From Mesotaenium endlicherianum (taxonomy: Eukaryota; Streptophyta; Zygnematophyceae; Zygnematales; Mesotaeniaceae), in NCBI GenBank assembly GCA_009602735.1, contig WELA01001079.1, positions 62,001-126,000 of the forward strand: a stretch of 64,000 nt of DNA. Reading direction: 5' to 3'. Shown in pieces: positions 1 to 11,460 of the stretch. A program made the position numbers and the translations under genes. Numbering within the stretch: the stretch's first letter is position 1; the number at the start of each line of letters is the position of its first letter. The notes under the pieces were generated by a model that saw only the letters and a program-made list of their open reading frames with translations, was not told where the DNA came from and did no database searches.

Positions 1-1270
1 TTCTTAACTTGCAGGCTCGACAAAAGATAGTTACTTGTGGTCGTATCTACCTCCACCTGTTTCGCTGTCTACATTTGACCCTTGGACCTTCACTTGTCTT
101 GTGCTCCAGTGCACATGAGCGTTGGCTTTCCTCAGCCATGGTCGGCCCAATATCACCTCATCGTGACCCAACTCTGCCTGCTCAATAACTTCCTCACTCT
201 GGTGCCCCGCTACTTCCACGTGAATAGCTTTCGTAGTGCACCACACTTGAGTCTCTGCCCATTCGCCAAAATTGCCTCCTTAGGCTCACAATACTTCTGC
301 ACAGGGACTCCCCCCTCTTTCACGAGCTTCTTGTGCATTGTCGACCATACACTTCGCCTTGTTGCCGTCGACTACTTCTTCCACAATGATAGGCTTGTCA
401 ACGTCTCGTCCTTTGCTTCCCGGCAGGCTTCGTGGGATAGCCTCCTTGTGAGTTCTCGTCTTCACGCCAGTAGACACCCCAGAACGACTTACTGGCGTCC
501 TCCTTTTTCGTGCTGTTGAGGTTGCTTCGCCTTCACATGACAGTCTCGAGCCAGATGTCCAAGCTTGCCGCAATGATAGCACGGTCTTCTTGACTTGATA
601 TTCTGCTGCCTGGGCTGGTACTGAACAAGTCCCAACTCCATAGGTACTGGACCTTGAACATTTGTGCTTGGCGCTTGAGGTCTGAAATGTCGATATCCTC
701 CAGAGTTGTGGCGGCCCCATTGCCTCTGACTATACTCCACAGCGTCGACCCTCGTTGCCAACGCCATCATTTCTCCAAGACTAGTAGGGTCCTTGAGCGC
801 CATTCTTTGGCCACAGTTGGTTTGAGTCCTCTCTTGAACTTGTCCATCATCTCCGACTCGTGCATAGATGGACATTGAAGTACCACCTCGTTGAAGCGCG
901 AAACATACTCCTGAACGCTTCTTCGTTGACGAAGGCGCACCACTAGATCTCGAGCGGTAGCCTTGGGTGCAATAGGTTGAAATTGCCTCTTCAAGCCTTC
1001 AACTAGCTAATCAACTGTCGCTCATACCAAGCTCCTGCACTCTTTTACAGCAAAGATATGACAAAGGCGACTTGCCTGTCGGGCGTGAGCGCAAAATATT
1101 CCATAAACTTCTTCACTCCAAAAATCCATTTATGAACAGGCGGCGATCCACGCTCTCCAATATATGTTTCACGCTTAGGCGCACGCACTCTTAATGTGGG
1201 TGGACTAACTGGTTGCACCACTGGGTTACCATAAACAGCTGCAGGTGCCAAACCCTCCTCCAATACTAGA
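1..1270 (-). mobile_element. Ty3/gypsy fragment: gag and start of protease
   Basis: Reading leftward from 1270, the minus strand encodes a retrotransposon gag. The N-terminal part has a W-x-x-x-V-x-x-F pattern (about 1045-1200), then comes a retrotrans_gag-like helix region (about 767-994), a CCHC zinc knuckle beginning CYHCGKLGHLARDC (about 535-580), and a retropepsin-like stretch containing DEVILGRPWL (about 110-180). The element continues beyond the left window edge. It is a broken fossil. Its gag is homologous to, but distinct from, the family B gag at 17457-18279. I could not tell whether the LTR at 1271-2014 belongs to it. Confidence 0.8.
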
Positions 1271-2014
1271 TGAAAGGGGCAGAGTGCCCTAGTGGAAGCG
1301 TAGTAACTCACGAGGAAAGGAAGTAGTTGCTATCATACTAAAGAGTGCAGCGGCATATCACTAAGAAAGCTTGAAAATTACTCAACATTTTCAGTAGCAA
1401 AAAACTGCTCACAAATGATGTAGGATAAAAGGCCTTGTCATTACAAATCCGTCAAAAAATACAGAAGTGTAAACTGATGAGAAATGAAGTAATTATGCCT
1501 ATTTATAATTTTCTGACCTAAGTCCTATTCTCTAGACGGGAGCGCCGTTTAGCAACGGAATTATTCAAGTGTTTGTCAAATCATCCCCTCCAAAATACTC
1601 ATAAGTAAGCTAGGTCAGTCTCATCTGACGTGTCGGGTCGATTTGACGTCCACATGCATGCATCTAGAATATACTAACTTAGGCGCGCTAGTCTAAACCG
1701 AAATTTCTAGGAAAATCGACTTAGTTGACACATCGCGTCAGCCAAACTTACGTGAAGGTTCGGGTTCACTCTAACGGGCCAGATCGCTTGTCGCTGTCGG
1801 TCAATCCGACGGTTGCGCTCACCGCAAATTAAGGACAGTCTACAACCGATCTCAAAACTGATTAAACTTTAAAAATCCATAAATCTCTCAACACTCGACC
1901 AAATTTGATGAACTTTATATCAAAATGACCACAAACATGCACTCCAAAAAACTATACAATCAAAACATACTTTCATGAAACTCATATATGCACTGTACAA
2001 ACCAATGACCGTAC
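1271..2014 (-). repeat. LTR, family A, copy 1
   Basis: This about 744-bp block is the reverse complement of the solo LTR at 5927-6671. It begins TGAAAGGGGC in window orientation, which matches the complement of that LTR's 3' end. The two align along nearly their whole length with scattered differences. Its flanks encode different parts of Ty3/gypsy elements (gag on the left, a pol-like stretch on the right), so it is not simply an LTR beside its own primer site, and no primer-site match is seen inside it. Confidence 0.8.
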
Positions 2015-2130
2015 TGGAGGTAATGCTGCAGGTAGCTCCTCAGATATAACGCACTTGAACTCCTCTGAAATAACTCGATTTACCAATACGCGGATAACAT
2101 TCAATGAAAGATCTTTTGATTTTGAAACCA
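2015..2130 (-). mobile_element. short Ty3/gypsy pol remnant (protease-RT linker-like)
   Basis: The minus strand encodes a short stretch ending ISEELPAALPP. This resembles the linker between protease and reverse transcriptase in many plant Ty3/gypsy polyproteins, where an F/EELPxxLPP motif precedes the first RT block. It lies between LTR-A copy 1 and LTR-B copy 1. It is too short to assign to a family. Confidence 0.4.
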
Positions 2131-3249
2131 TGTAGTGAAACACATAGATGAAGTACATCGTAAAATAAAACACTTTGTCCATACAGGACACGTAACTTTG
2201 AACACTAGTGGTAGCTTCTTGAAATAGAGATGGCTTCATGAGAGTTAGTACATTTTTGGAATTTGGCAAGTACAAAAGTGGTTCGAGAAGGCTTGTCTAT
2301 GCTCTAGCTCTTGTTTATATACTTGCTACGTACGAAATTTTTTGGAAGGTGTATGTTTGATGTGTTGGCACCCAACACATCCAAAAACTTGCCACTTCTT
2401 TCTACAATAATGTACACATGTCCATTTGACCTAAAGATGGCATGTTTGACTTTCGCCACATGGAGCTATTCTAGGTCTGTCTCAAAGGGGCGGAGTGCCA
2501 TAGTGGAAGCGTAGTGACTCACGAGGAACAAAGGCAGTAGCAATCATACTAAAGAGGGTAGTGGCATATCACTAAGAAAGCTTAGGAAAATTACTTAGCG
2601 TATTGAGTAGCAAAAAAGTGCTCACTAATAATATAGAATGGAAGGCCTTGTCGTTACAAACTCGTTGAAATTAGTTAAAAATGAAAACTCCTAAGAAACA
2701 AAGAAGTTATGCCTATTCACAGTTTTTTGCCTAAGTGCTTCTCTCCAGGAGGAAACCACGAACTTTCCTTAGTGTTTGTTAGTTTGTCCCCTCTTGAATA
2801 TTTGAGAGTAGGCCAGATCAGTCTCATCTGACCTGTCGGGCCGATTTGATGTCCACATACAGGCATCAACATTACTAGAATATTCTATCTTAGGCGCGCT
2901 AGGCTAAATCGAAGCTTCAAGGTAAATTGACCTAGTCGGCACACCGCGTCAGCCAAACTTACGTGAAGGTACGACTTCACTCTAACGGGCCAAATCGCTT
3001 GACGCTGTCGGTCAATCCGACGGTAGCGCTCACCGCGTATTGAGGACAGTCGTCAACCGACCTCAAAACTAATTAAACTCAGGAATCCGTTACTCTCTCA
3101 ATACTTAATCAAATTTGATGAACTTTGTATCAAGATGCACTCTAGACTTCTATGCAATCAAACCAAGTCACTAGAATCCACACAAAATTACTTCAAAAAT
3201 ACTCAAAAGTATAAAAAATAACGGACATACTGTAACCTATATCACTACA
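2131..3249 (-). repeat. LTR, family B, copy 1, split by an LTR of family A
   Basis: In window orientation it starts TGTAGTGAAAC and ends ATCACTACA, so the ends form the short inverted repeat typical of LTRs. The outer parts (2131-2481 and about 3160-3249) match LTR-B copies 2 and 3 at 4174-4657 and 18317-18819. The middle is a family A LTR (2482 to about 3160), so family A is younger than this B copy. It is followed on the right by a B-family 3' noncoding region, which makes it the 3' LTR of a minus-strand element. Confidence 0.75.
2482..3160 (-). repeat. LTR, family A, copy 2, nested inside LTR-B copy 1
   Basis: It aligns with LTR-A copies 1 and 3 from the AAAGGGGC(A/G)GAGTGCC start through the shared GC-rich block around 2940-3060. 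It stops short of the terminal segment that the other copies have. LTR-B sequence resumes at about 3160. The right boundary is approximate because both sequences are AT-rich there. Confidence 0.7.
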
Positions 3250-4173
3250 TCACTCCCCAGACAACGTTTCCGCGCGTCAAGTGAAGTCTTACACACGTAA
3301 AGAATACTAGTCAAAGATTGAAGTCAGGTGCCACAAATGTAAAGAAGACCAGTCAAAGGCTTCAAATGAGGTGCACATATGTAACGTAGACTAGGCAAGG
3401 TCGTGGGTGGTGTGACCTTATTGGCTAGCCTAATCCCTGATGATAAGGAAAATTGTACAAGTTGGCCCAAAATCTGCGCTGTATTCAGAAATTCATAACG
3501 TCCAGAGAAATGCCCTAAATCTGAAAAATCTAACGCTATACAGAGCGCGTCAGAGATATCTAACAGGTGACCAAATTTCAGAGCATTCCATTTTTTAGTG
3601 TGTCGTCCAGAGCAGAGAGAGTAGGCTCTTCTGCAAACATGTGCAGAAACTTATGCAAATAATAACGCCTACTATACTCCTTGAATCTCTGCAAAATTAG
3701 TCTCTAAATAGGCACAGCCATGTGTTCTACAATAGTCTTGACTTTCAGAGCATTCGATGTTCTGGGGAGGGCACAATGTCAGAGGGCGTATTGTGCTCTA
3801 ATAATGCCAGTACCTTGACCCCCTTGTATTCAGAGATTTCTATCTTTTCAATAACAGCTTCCAATTGAGCAAACTTAATTTCAAAAGAACCACCTACTCA
3901 TGGACTAGAGCCAAATGAAATTTTAGAATTGAATATGCATAGACCTAGCAACAGTAAATTTTTAGGTTTTTTATCCACAAATTACGAGAAGAGTGTCTAA
4001 TGTCAATTTTTTCTCTTTCTGGTTCTTGCAGGCTGTCTTGAAGGGGCATTCTCCTACTTCAAAGTGCCTCCCTGAAGTCATTTGGCTTGAAAGAGAGAGG
4101 CTTAGGGCTAGTCTAAGATGGAGGTTGGCATCATGGAAGCGTCTCAGCCTTCGCTGAACTTTGACAAGGGAGT
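3250..4173 (-). mobile_element. Ty3/gypsy family B: 3' noncoding region and chromodomain tail, copy 1
   Basis: This segment is a diverged duplicate of 4658 to about 5605. Both start with the same block next to the LTR-B end, share a stretch around 3395-3500 / 4815-4890, and end in the C-terminal coding tail after the chromodomain (4010-4173 matches about 5430-5605). It is broken and contains no intact coding region. It belongs to a B-family element whose 3' LTR is copy 1 at 2131-3249. Confidence 0.7.
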
Positions 4174-4657
4174 TGTAGTGAAACAGATAGATAAAGTACT
4201 TAGTGAAATATAGTACTTTATCTGTTAAAGACAAGGATCTTCGAACACAAGTGGTAGCTTCTTGAATGAGAGATGGCTTCTTGAAAGTTAATGTATTTCT
4301 GGAGTTTGGCACGTACACGAGTAATTATCGAATGTCTTTCTATATACTTGCTACATAACTGATTTCTAGGAAGGTGTATGTTGATGTGTTGGCACCTAAC
4401 ACATCCCAAAAGTTGCCACCTCTTTCTAGAATAATGTACACATGTTCTTTTGACCTAAAAATGGCACATTTGACTTTTGCCACGTGGAGTTCTTCTAGGT
4501 TCTTCCTCTAACTTCGAAAATGCCTTAGAGGTTCAAAAGACATGAACCAAATCACTAGAGTATCTATTCACACTTGACTCCACACAATACTACTTCAAAT
4601 ATATTCAAAAGCATTAAAGTATATGCAAACTAATATATTTTAATTGAAATTACTACA
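4174..4657 (-). repeat. LTR, family B, copy 2
   Basis: This 484-bp block starts TGTAGTGAAACAG and ends ATTACTACA in window orientation. It matches copy 3 (18317-18819) closely. It lies on the 3' side of the minus-strand chromodomain region at 5424-5921, so it is the 3' LTR of the large minus-strand family B element. Its left flank is the chromodomain tail of another B copy, so one B element sits inside, or recombined with, another. Confidence 0.8.
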
Positions 4658-5423
4658 TCACCCCCCCGACTGAAAAAGCGACGTCTCGGCGCGTTAAGTG
4701 AGGTCTTACACATGTGGAGCAGACTAGTCAACAGCTTCAAGTGACATGCCACACATGTGAACAAGATTAGTCCAAGGCGCCAAGTTAGGTGCTAAACATG
4801 TAAGGTAGACTAGGCAAGGTCGTGGGTGGTGTGACCTCATTGGCTAGCCTACTCCTTGGTTATAATGAAAATTGTACAAGTTGGCCCAGCATCTGCCACG
4901 AATTCAAAAAATCATAGCGTCCACCAAATTGCTCCAAATCTGAAGGTTTGAAAGCCAAACGGAACGCGTCGGAGAACTCTACCGGGTCACCAAATTTGAA
5001 AGCATTCTAATCTGTGGAGTGTCGTTGACAGCTAAGAGAGTAGGCACTCCAAATTTGTTCAGAAACTTCTGGAAATCATAAGTCCTTCTATACTTCTCCA
5101 AATTTTGCAAACTAAGTTTCAAACTGGGCGGTGTAAGATGTTTTACCAGATTCTTGAGTTTCAGAGCATTCCAAGTTTAAGGGAGGGCACAATGTCAGAA
5201 GGCATGTTCTGCTCTAATAATGCCAGCAGCCTGACCCCCTTCTATTTAGAGCATCACTTCTCTCCCACCAACGCTCCAAATTGAGCAAACTTGAACTCTA
5301 AATGATTGGCAACTTATGGACTACAGCCACATAATTTTTCAGAATTTATTATGCTGAGACCTACGACCAGTAGCGGTTTTAGTGTTCTGTCCAGGAACTG
5401 CAAGAAGAGAAGAGCGTCTAATG
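4658..5423 (-). mobile_element. Ty3/gypsy family B 3' noncoding region, copy 2
   Basis: About 0.77 kb lies between LTR-B copy 2 and the chromodomain coding end. No coding region is seen. It starts with a pyrimidine-rich CACCCCCCC stretch right at the LTR edge, which on the minus strand is a purine run in the position expected for a polypurine tract. The rest is the diverged duplicate of 3250-4005. Confidence 0.65.
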
Positions 5424-5921
5424 TCAATTTTTCCTCTTTCTTGTTCTTGCAGGCGGCCTCCAAGGGGTCTTCTGTTGCTTCTTGATGGTGGCAGGCAGCC
5501 TCCTTGAAGTCTTTGGGCTTCTAGTAGAGAGACTTGGGGCTGGTCCAAGATGGGGGTTGGCGGCATGGAAGCGCTTCAACTTTCTCTGAACTTTGTCAAG
5601 GTAGTGCGCTGCCACCCAACTATTCTCCGAATCTGGATATCCTTTCCACTTGATCAAGTATTGCTGGTGTCTGTTGAAAGTTCTCATAGCCACTATGTCT
5701 TCCACTTCGTACTCCATATGATCATCCACTATTGTTGGGGCTGGTGGGGTTGTCACACGTCCTGGGAACTTGTTGTCGGGTTGCACATATGGCTTCATGA
5801 GGGAAGCGTAGAATACGGGGTCGATGTGCATAGTCTGGGGAAGTTCTAGCTTGAAAGCAACGGGGTTGACTTGCTGGATAATCTTGAAGGGTCCCAAACA
5901 CTTGGGAGAGAACTTGCTGCC
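5424..5921 (-). mobile_element. Ty3/gypsy family B integrase C-terminus with chromodomain
   Basis: The minus strand shows the integrase C-terminal GPFKIIQQVNPVAFKLELP block, then a chromodomain with YLIKWKGY and the following aromatic W, then a basic tail ending around 5424. Family knowledge: chromoviruses (chromodomain Ty3/gypsy) use this module in target-site choice. The upstream integrase core lies on the far side of the solo LTR at 5927-6671, at 6677-7255. The element is broken and multiply interrupted. Confidence 0.85.
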
Positions 5922-5926
5922 AGCAG
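5922..5926. repeat. target-site duplication AGCAG, left copy
   Basis: AGCAG directly abuts the TG start of the LTR at 5927 and is repeated at 6672-6676 directly after its CA end. A 5-bp duplication is normal for Ty3/gypsy integration. Confidence 0.85.
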
Positions 5927-6671
5927 TGTAAGGTCATAGGTTTATAAAGTGCAGTTTTGAGTTTCATGAAAGTATGTTTTGATTGTAAAATAGTGTAGAA
6001 TGCATTTTTGTGGTCATTTTGGTATAAAAGTTCATTGAATTTGGTCAAGTATTAAAAGAGTTACGAATTTCTGAAGTTTATTTTGTTTTGAGGTCGGTTG
6101 ACAACTGTCCTTAATTTGTGGTGAGCGCGACCGTCGGATTGACCGACAGCGTCGAGCGATCTGGCCCGTTAGAATGAACTCGAACCTTCACGTAAGTTCG
6201 GCTGGCGCAGAGTGCCGACTAGGTCGATTTACCTAAAAGTTTCGGTTTAGCCTAGCGCGTCTAAGACAGAAATATTCTAGTAATGTCGATGCATGTATGT
6301 GGACATCAATTCGGCCCGACACGTCAGATTAGACTTATCTGGCTTACTCAGGAATATTCTGGAAGGGACGATTTGACGAACACTTAGGAAAATCCGTAGC
6401 TTCCTCCTAGGGAGGAGCACTTAGGCAGAAAATTATAAATAGGCATAACTTGTTTGTTTCTTATCAGTTTTCAATTCTGTCAATTTCTACGGGTTTGTAA
6501 TACAAGGCCTTTCATCCTACATCATTTGTGAGCAGTTTCTTGCTACTCAAAATGTTGAGTATTTTTCCTAAGCTTTGTTAGTGATATGCCGCTGCACTCT
6601 CTAGTATGATGACAACTAGTTCCTTTCCTCGTGAGTCACTACGCTTCCACTAGGGCACTTTGCCCCTTTCA
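5927..6671 (+). repeat. solo LTR, family A, copy 3
   Basis: This 745-bp sequence starts TGTAAGGTC and ends CCCTTTCA, flanked by AGCAG on both sides. It contains a TATA-like ATTATAAATAGGC (about 6430-6445) upstream of a likely transcription start. It sits in the middle of the family B integrase gene in the opposite orientation. No internal region is present, so it is a solo LTR left by recombination between two LTRs. Copies 1 and 2 are at 1271-2014 and 2482-3160. Confidence 0.9.
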
Positions 6672-6676
6672 AGCAG
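6672..6676. repeat. target-site duplication AGCAG, right copy
   Basis: It matches 5922-5926 and flanks the solo LTR of family A. Confidence 0.85.
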
Positions 6677-7255
6677 GCCTATTGTTTGGGGAAATATTTT
6701 TGGATGATAGTAACACGTTGTCACCCACTCTGTACGTAATTTGTCTTCTGGACCTGTTTGCGATTCTTGCTTGAGCATCTTGCGCCTGTTGTAGAGCTTT
6801 CTTCGCTGCTGTAGGGCCGCTTCTAATGTCTCCATAAAATCAGTTGCTGCAGGTACTTCATCATGGTCAACCGTGAAGCTCAGCGGCGTGGGGAGATGGA
6901 AGTTGAGGAAGAATGGGGACTCTTGGTTGAGGCCTGCGTCGTGTTGTTGTAGGCAAACTCCAGGGGGGTCAAGTATATGTCCCAATTTTGCTCCAGAGTA
7001 GGCACGTAGGCCCTTAGAGAGGTCTTTAGAGTACGATGCATACAATCGGTTTGCCCATCTGATTGCGAGTGATAGGCAGTGGACATATCCAGCGATGTAC
7101 CCAAGTTCTTGAAGAGATTTTTCCACAAATGGCTTGTGAATCTTGGATCTCTATCCGACACAATTCTTGATGGTAGTCCATGGAGTCGGAAGATGTTGTC
7201 AAAGATGAGTCTTGCAAGTTGTGGTGCTGTAACCTTAGTCGTCGTTGGAATAAAA
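6677..7255 (-). mobile_element. Ty3/gypsy family B integrase core
   Basis: The minus strand encodes the rve integrase core: SDRDPRFTSHLWK, then YHSQSDGQTD and the downstream FAYNNTTQAST-like block, typical of Ty3/gypsy. The reading direction continues across the solo LTR into the chromodomain at 5424-5921. On the upstream side it is cut at 7255 by the family C element. The protease, RT and RNase H regions expected between this and the gag at 17457-18279 are absent from the window. Broken fossil. Confidence 0.85.
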
Positions 7256-7960
7256 TGTAATGAATCAGTATATTGGTTGACATAATATTCATTAAATAAT
7301 ATAGTTAAATATGTTCAGCCTGCTGAACTCTGATTTAATAATCAGTCTTTATATTTAACATCAGTTTAATGACTCAGGCGAAAGAAGCAGGCTGAAGTGA
7401 GCTTAAGTCAGCTTGCTGACACATTCTTTGACAGCCAGCAGACTTCCGTACTCGGTAGCAGCAAACTGCCTCGATATGCATCTAAGTGTGGTATGCTAGA
7501 TGGATGGCCAGATGACATCCCTATGATGGATGGCGATTCGGGATGATGGGAGGTGGCGGTGGATTTGGTTAACCGAGGTCCTACCAACGTGGTTAACTCC
7601 CGGGTAGGCGGTGCCATCGCACTGGCCGTTGAATAGTAAACTCATTCCATGTACATATGCTAGGCATTGCTTTCGAGTTCTGCATTAAGAAACGAGGCCA
7701 ACTCTCTTGTACAGCTTACACAGAGAGATCTGAATCCAAGGCAAGAAGCCATTGATACGCACTGTCTTCTACCTTTGCTTATGTATGAGTATACTGATTC
7801 GCATTATTGATGCTAATTTACTTAAATTTGACTTACGAATATTATTCCCTGCTAGTGTGTTGTCCTTTGCCGTTTAACCAGTTAACGGAAAATACCATAA
7901 AGATTACTTGCTGATATAAAGATCTTTGTTAATTGTTGATTGCCTAGTGGATTCATTTCA
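7256..7960 (+). repeat. 5' LTR of family C
   Basis: It starts TGTAATGAATCAGTATA and ends GATTCATTTCA. It aligns throughout with 16735-17456, with several small indels and many substitutions. It is followed at once by a primer-site-like sequence. Confidence 0.88.
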
Positions 7961-7976
7961 GTGATATCGGAGCAGT
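7961..7976 (+). other. primer binding site of family C
   Basis: GTGATATCGGAGCAG directly follows the 5' LTR and resembles the plant initiator tRNA-Met site TGGTATCAGAGC. The family B element has a similar GTATCGGAGC in the same place (18304-18316), which supports the identification. Confidence 0.7.
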
Positions 7977-8033
7977 TGTCACAGTCTTCTTTGTAAGGTA
8001 AGGACAAGGTCTCAAACTAGCAACTCCCGAGAC

Positions 8034-9437
8034 ATGGAGAACCAGGATAACGAGAATGTCGAAAATACGGCGGAAAGCCATGTAGCAGGAACCCGTACCT
8101 ATTCTGAAGGAGTGGCAGATACTGCAGCTAGAGAGGCTGCAGATGAGGCAGCTGCTATTGCCGCAGTCGCAGCACAGCAAGCTGAGGAGGAGAGAGCCAG
8201 ATTAGAAGCTGAACAATTAGCAAAGGCCGCGAAAGATACAGAAAGGAGGAAAGGACAGCCAGCTGACGAGCGCACTGTTGAAGAACTTATGGCATCAAGG
8301 GCTGCTGCAGGAGCGAGAGGGGCTGTTGAGGACACTACTTTGCGAGTACATGCCAATGCTGCTGCTGCATTTGCTAGACTACCACCCCAGATTGTAGACT
8401 TGGGAGCATTGTTCGTTCAAATGCAGTCGCAAATGGCGACCATGTATCAGTCCCAATTGGAGGTTAAAAGAATCATAATGTCTCTACTGGGGGACAGAGA
8501 CCAATTGGGGTCTCAAACCACTAGTGGTGGTGGCCGGGGGCCTAGTAAGCCCAAGCCCAAAGCTCCCCAGGAATATGATCCTGAGGGAAACATAATATAC
8601 TTCCTGATCGAGTTTTCAGTGGCTGAAGAACTATCCAGAACTGCAAGATTACGAGAAAGTCAGGCACATTGATGCGCTACTGAAAGGCAGTGCCGCAGAC
8701 TGGTGGCTTTACTGGAAAGGAGAGCGTAAGGCTCGGCAACTCGGTGACCTTACGTGGGTAGAGTTTGTCGAGAAGTTGCATAAAAAGTTTGTTGTCATCA
8801 ACCAGCAGGAGAAAGCTATCTATGCGATGATCTCCCTGACACTGAAGCAGACCACTTCAAATGCTGAGTTTGCTCAAAAGGTCCAGGAGAACATGATGAA
8901 CCAGCCAGACTTGCCAGAACGGTATAGATAGCATACTTCAGGTATGGCTTGAAATCCGAAGTCTCTGGTCATTTCGCTGAGAAGAAGTATGAGAAACTGG
9001 CTGACTTGATCTAGGATGCTGACGCTTGGGATCAGCAACAATTTAATCACAAGCGCCAGAGTAATGCTTTGGCGTCTAAGATTGTCAAAAAGCACCACGG
9101 TTCCTACAATACAATTGAAGGAGTCCAGGCTGAGGATGATCAGGGTGATGAGTGTGAGTATGAGTACAATGCTATTTAGTCTAGAGGTAGAGGTGGTTCC
9201 TCTCGAGGTGGCTATGGAAGGGGGGTGGTAGGACTAAGCCAAGACCAGCCTCAACAAAATCAATTTCTGTTGCCAGCAGCCAGGTCACTTCAGAGAGCAG
9301 TTTTGAGTCAAGCACCTTCCTAAGGTCGAGAGAAAAGACCAGCCTTTAAAAGACGACGACAATCAGTAATCCAGTCTACTGACTGTGAGGATGCAAGAGA
9401 TAGTGAGTCGTCTCTAGCTGCCCTCGTAGCAGGTATT
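8034..9437 (+). mobile_element. family C gag region
   Basis: The gag starts at an ATG about 70 bp after the primer site. The N-terminal part (8034-8670) is an Ala/Glu-rich coiled-coil-like stretch, followed by a proline/lysine segment. The central gag domain (about 8640-9000) shows a DWW-containing block and the YFRYGL-type motif region. A Gly/Arg-rich stretch and a degenerate zinc-knuckle region follow (about 9170-9310). A related zinc knuckle, CYHCQERGHYRGQ, is seen in the reversed family C fragment at about 47,570-47,610. The region is broken. Confidence 0.75.
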
Positions 9438-9953
9438 ATGGGTCCTACTGAACTGGATTCACTATGCATGCCTGACAACCAGATAAAGGAAACCATCAGC
9501 AATATAGACTATCAGAGAGTGCACACTCTGGATGCTCTTGTTCCACCTGATGCCCAACATTTCTTTGCTAAGTCAGGAGAACAATACGAAAGTCAGGAAA
9601 AGACAGTCCCCCCTATCCTACTGCATTGCATGATTGCAGGTAGGAAGGTGAGGGCATTTGTTGACGAAGGGGCGTCACATACTTTTATCCACAAGGACTT
9701 ACTTCAGCGGCTAAGGCTGCCTACTGTCACCCAAGGAAATAGAAAGATATTCCTTGGAGATGCCTCAAGTATCTCGGGAGGAGTTATAACCAAGCCTATT
9801 GAGGTCCAGTTAGGTTCTGGCATTGCAGTTCTAATTGAAACGCTTACATTTGAGGTACTCAACACTGGCTTTTCTGATCTCGTGCTAGGCAGGTCTTGCC
9901 TAACCAGACATGAAGCTGAAGTGTGTTGGAGCAGAGGTACAATTAAAGTGTAG
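9438..9953 (+). mobile_element. family C protease region
   Basis: A retropepsin-like domain occurs. After a linker it shows RAFVDEGASHTFIH (the active-site Asp block), then the flap region, and SDLVLGRSCL as the second conserved block. It lies between the gag zinc-knuckle region and the RT, as expected for Ty3/gypsy. Confidence 0.8.
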
Positions 9954-10047
9954 ATGGCATATGAAGGAAAAGAAGAGGCTTCCAGAAGGATGCAAGTTGC
10001 TGAATGCAATGGAGTTCGTCAAAAGCTAGAACCAGAAGGAAGACATA

Positions 10048-10860
10048 ATGTTCTGTCTGCTGCTAAGAGAGGTACCTCCTCAACCTGAAGAAGTGGTGGA
10101 GAAAAAGGTAAGCCCTCCGGAGCACCCTACTGCTGCAAGAATTGTTGCTCAATACACGGACGTATTTAATATGCCTCCAGGACTACTCCCTAAACGGGAA
10201 GTAGATCATAGGATTGATTTATTACCTGGTAGTCAGCCACCCTGGCAACGCACTTATGCCTTGCCTTATGTGGAGAGCTAGGAGTTGAAAACACAGATTG
10301 CAGAGCTTGAGGAAAATGGTTATACTTCTCCCAGTAAATCACCTTACGGCGCACCCATCCTATTTGTTAAGAAAAAGGATGGCAGTGTGCGGATGTGTGT
10401 GGATTAGAGAGCCCTGAACAGGATTACGATAAAGAACAAGTATGCTTTACCCAGAATCGAGGACATGCTTGATACCCTGTCTGGTGCTAAGGTGTTCAGT
10501 AAGATAGATCTCATGAGTGGTTATCATCAAATCAGAATTGCTCAAGGGGATGTTCACACGACTGCCTTCCGCACACGTTATGGACACCATGAGTTCAACG
10601 TGATGCCATTTGGACTGACTAATGCTTTTGATACCTTCATGGGTGCTATGAATGACATTTTCACACCTTATTTGGATAATTTTGTGCAAGTTTTTCTGGA
10701 TGATAGTTTAATTTTCTCTACAGACACACTGAACACTTAAAGACAATCCTAGACACTCTGAGAAAAAATCAATTATATGCTAAAATGAGTAAGTGTGATT
10801 TCTTTATGGAAACTATTCTTAGGCCACGTCGCCAGTAAGGAGGGCATCAGTGTGGATCCT
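10048..10860 (+). mobile_element. family C reverse transcriptase region
   Basis: RT blocks appear in order: the [17 protein letters not shown] entry motif (about 10200-10250), the [10 protein letters not shown] block, [16 protein letters not shown], the [10 protein letters not shown] block and the [10 protein letters not shown] catalytic region (about 10690-10720). It is typical Ty3/gypsy RT in a broken element. Confidence 0.85.
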
Positions 10861-11016
10861 AAGAAAGCAGACCATAAGGGACTGCCGAGTACCATAGTCT
10901 GTCTCTGAAGTTAGATCCTTCCTCGGGTTGGCTAACTACTATACGAGATTTATTGAGAGTTATTCCATAAAGGCGAGTAAACTGACTGACCTTACTAAGA
11001 AAAACATAGGGTATGT

Positions 11017-11460
11017 GTGGGGGGAGAGCAGCAGGCTGCCTTCCAAACTCTTAGAGATGCCCTTTGTTCTGCCCCAGTGCTAGCCGTGTATGACCCCAGC
11101 AAACCCGTGCAGGTGGTCACTGATGCCTCTGACTTTCCCATGGGTGCTATTTTGTTGCAGCCTGCTGACAAGACCACAAAGGATGGTAAGGTACGGCAGG
11201 AGTGGCACCCTGTGTTGTACAAGTCTATGAAACTTAATCCAGCAGAGATGAATTACTCAGTGCATGATAAGGAGCTGCTAGCTATCATTCATGTGCTGAA
11301 ATAGTGGAGAGCATACTTACATGGTAAAGCCTTTAAGGTGATTACAGATCATCTAGCTCTGACCCACTTTCAGAAAAAGTCTAAGCTGTCGAGGAGGGAG
11401 AACCGCTGGAGCCAGATGCTGGAGCAGTTCTAAGTCCAGATCGACTAAAAACCAGGGAAT
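11017..11460 (+). mobile_element. family C RNase H region
   Basis: It begins with the [20 protein letters not shown] block that links RT to RNase H, then VVTDASDFPMGAILLQ with an RNase H Asp, then YSVHDKELLAIIHVLK, and ends with the NPADALSRR motif typical of the RNase H to integrase boundary. Confidence 0.85.
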
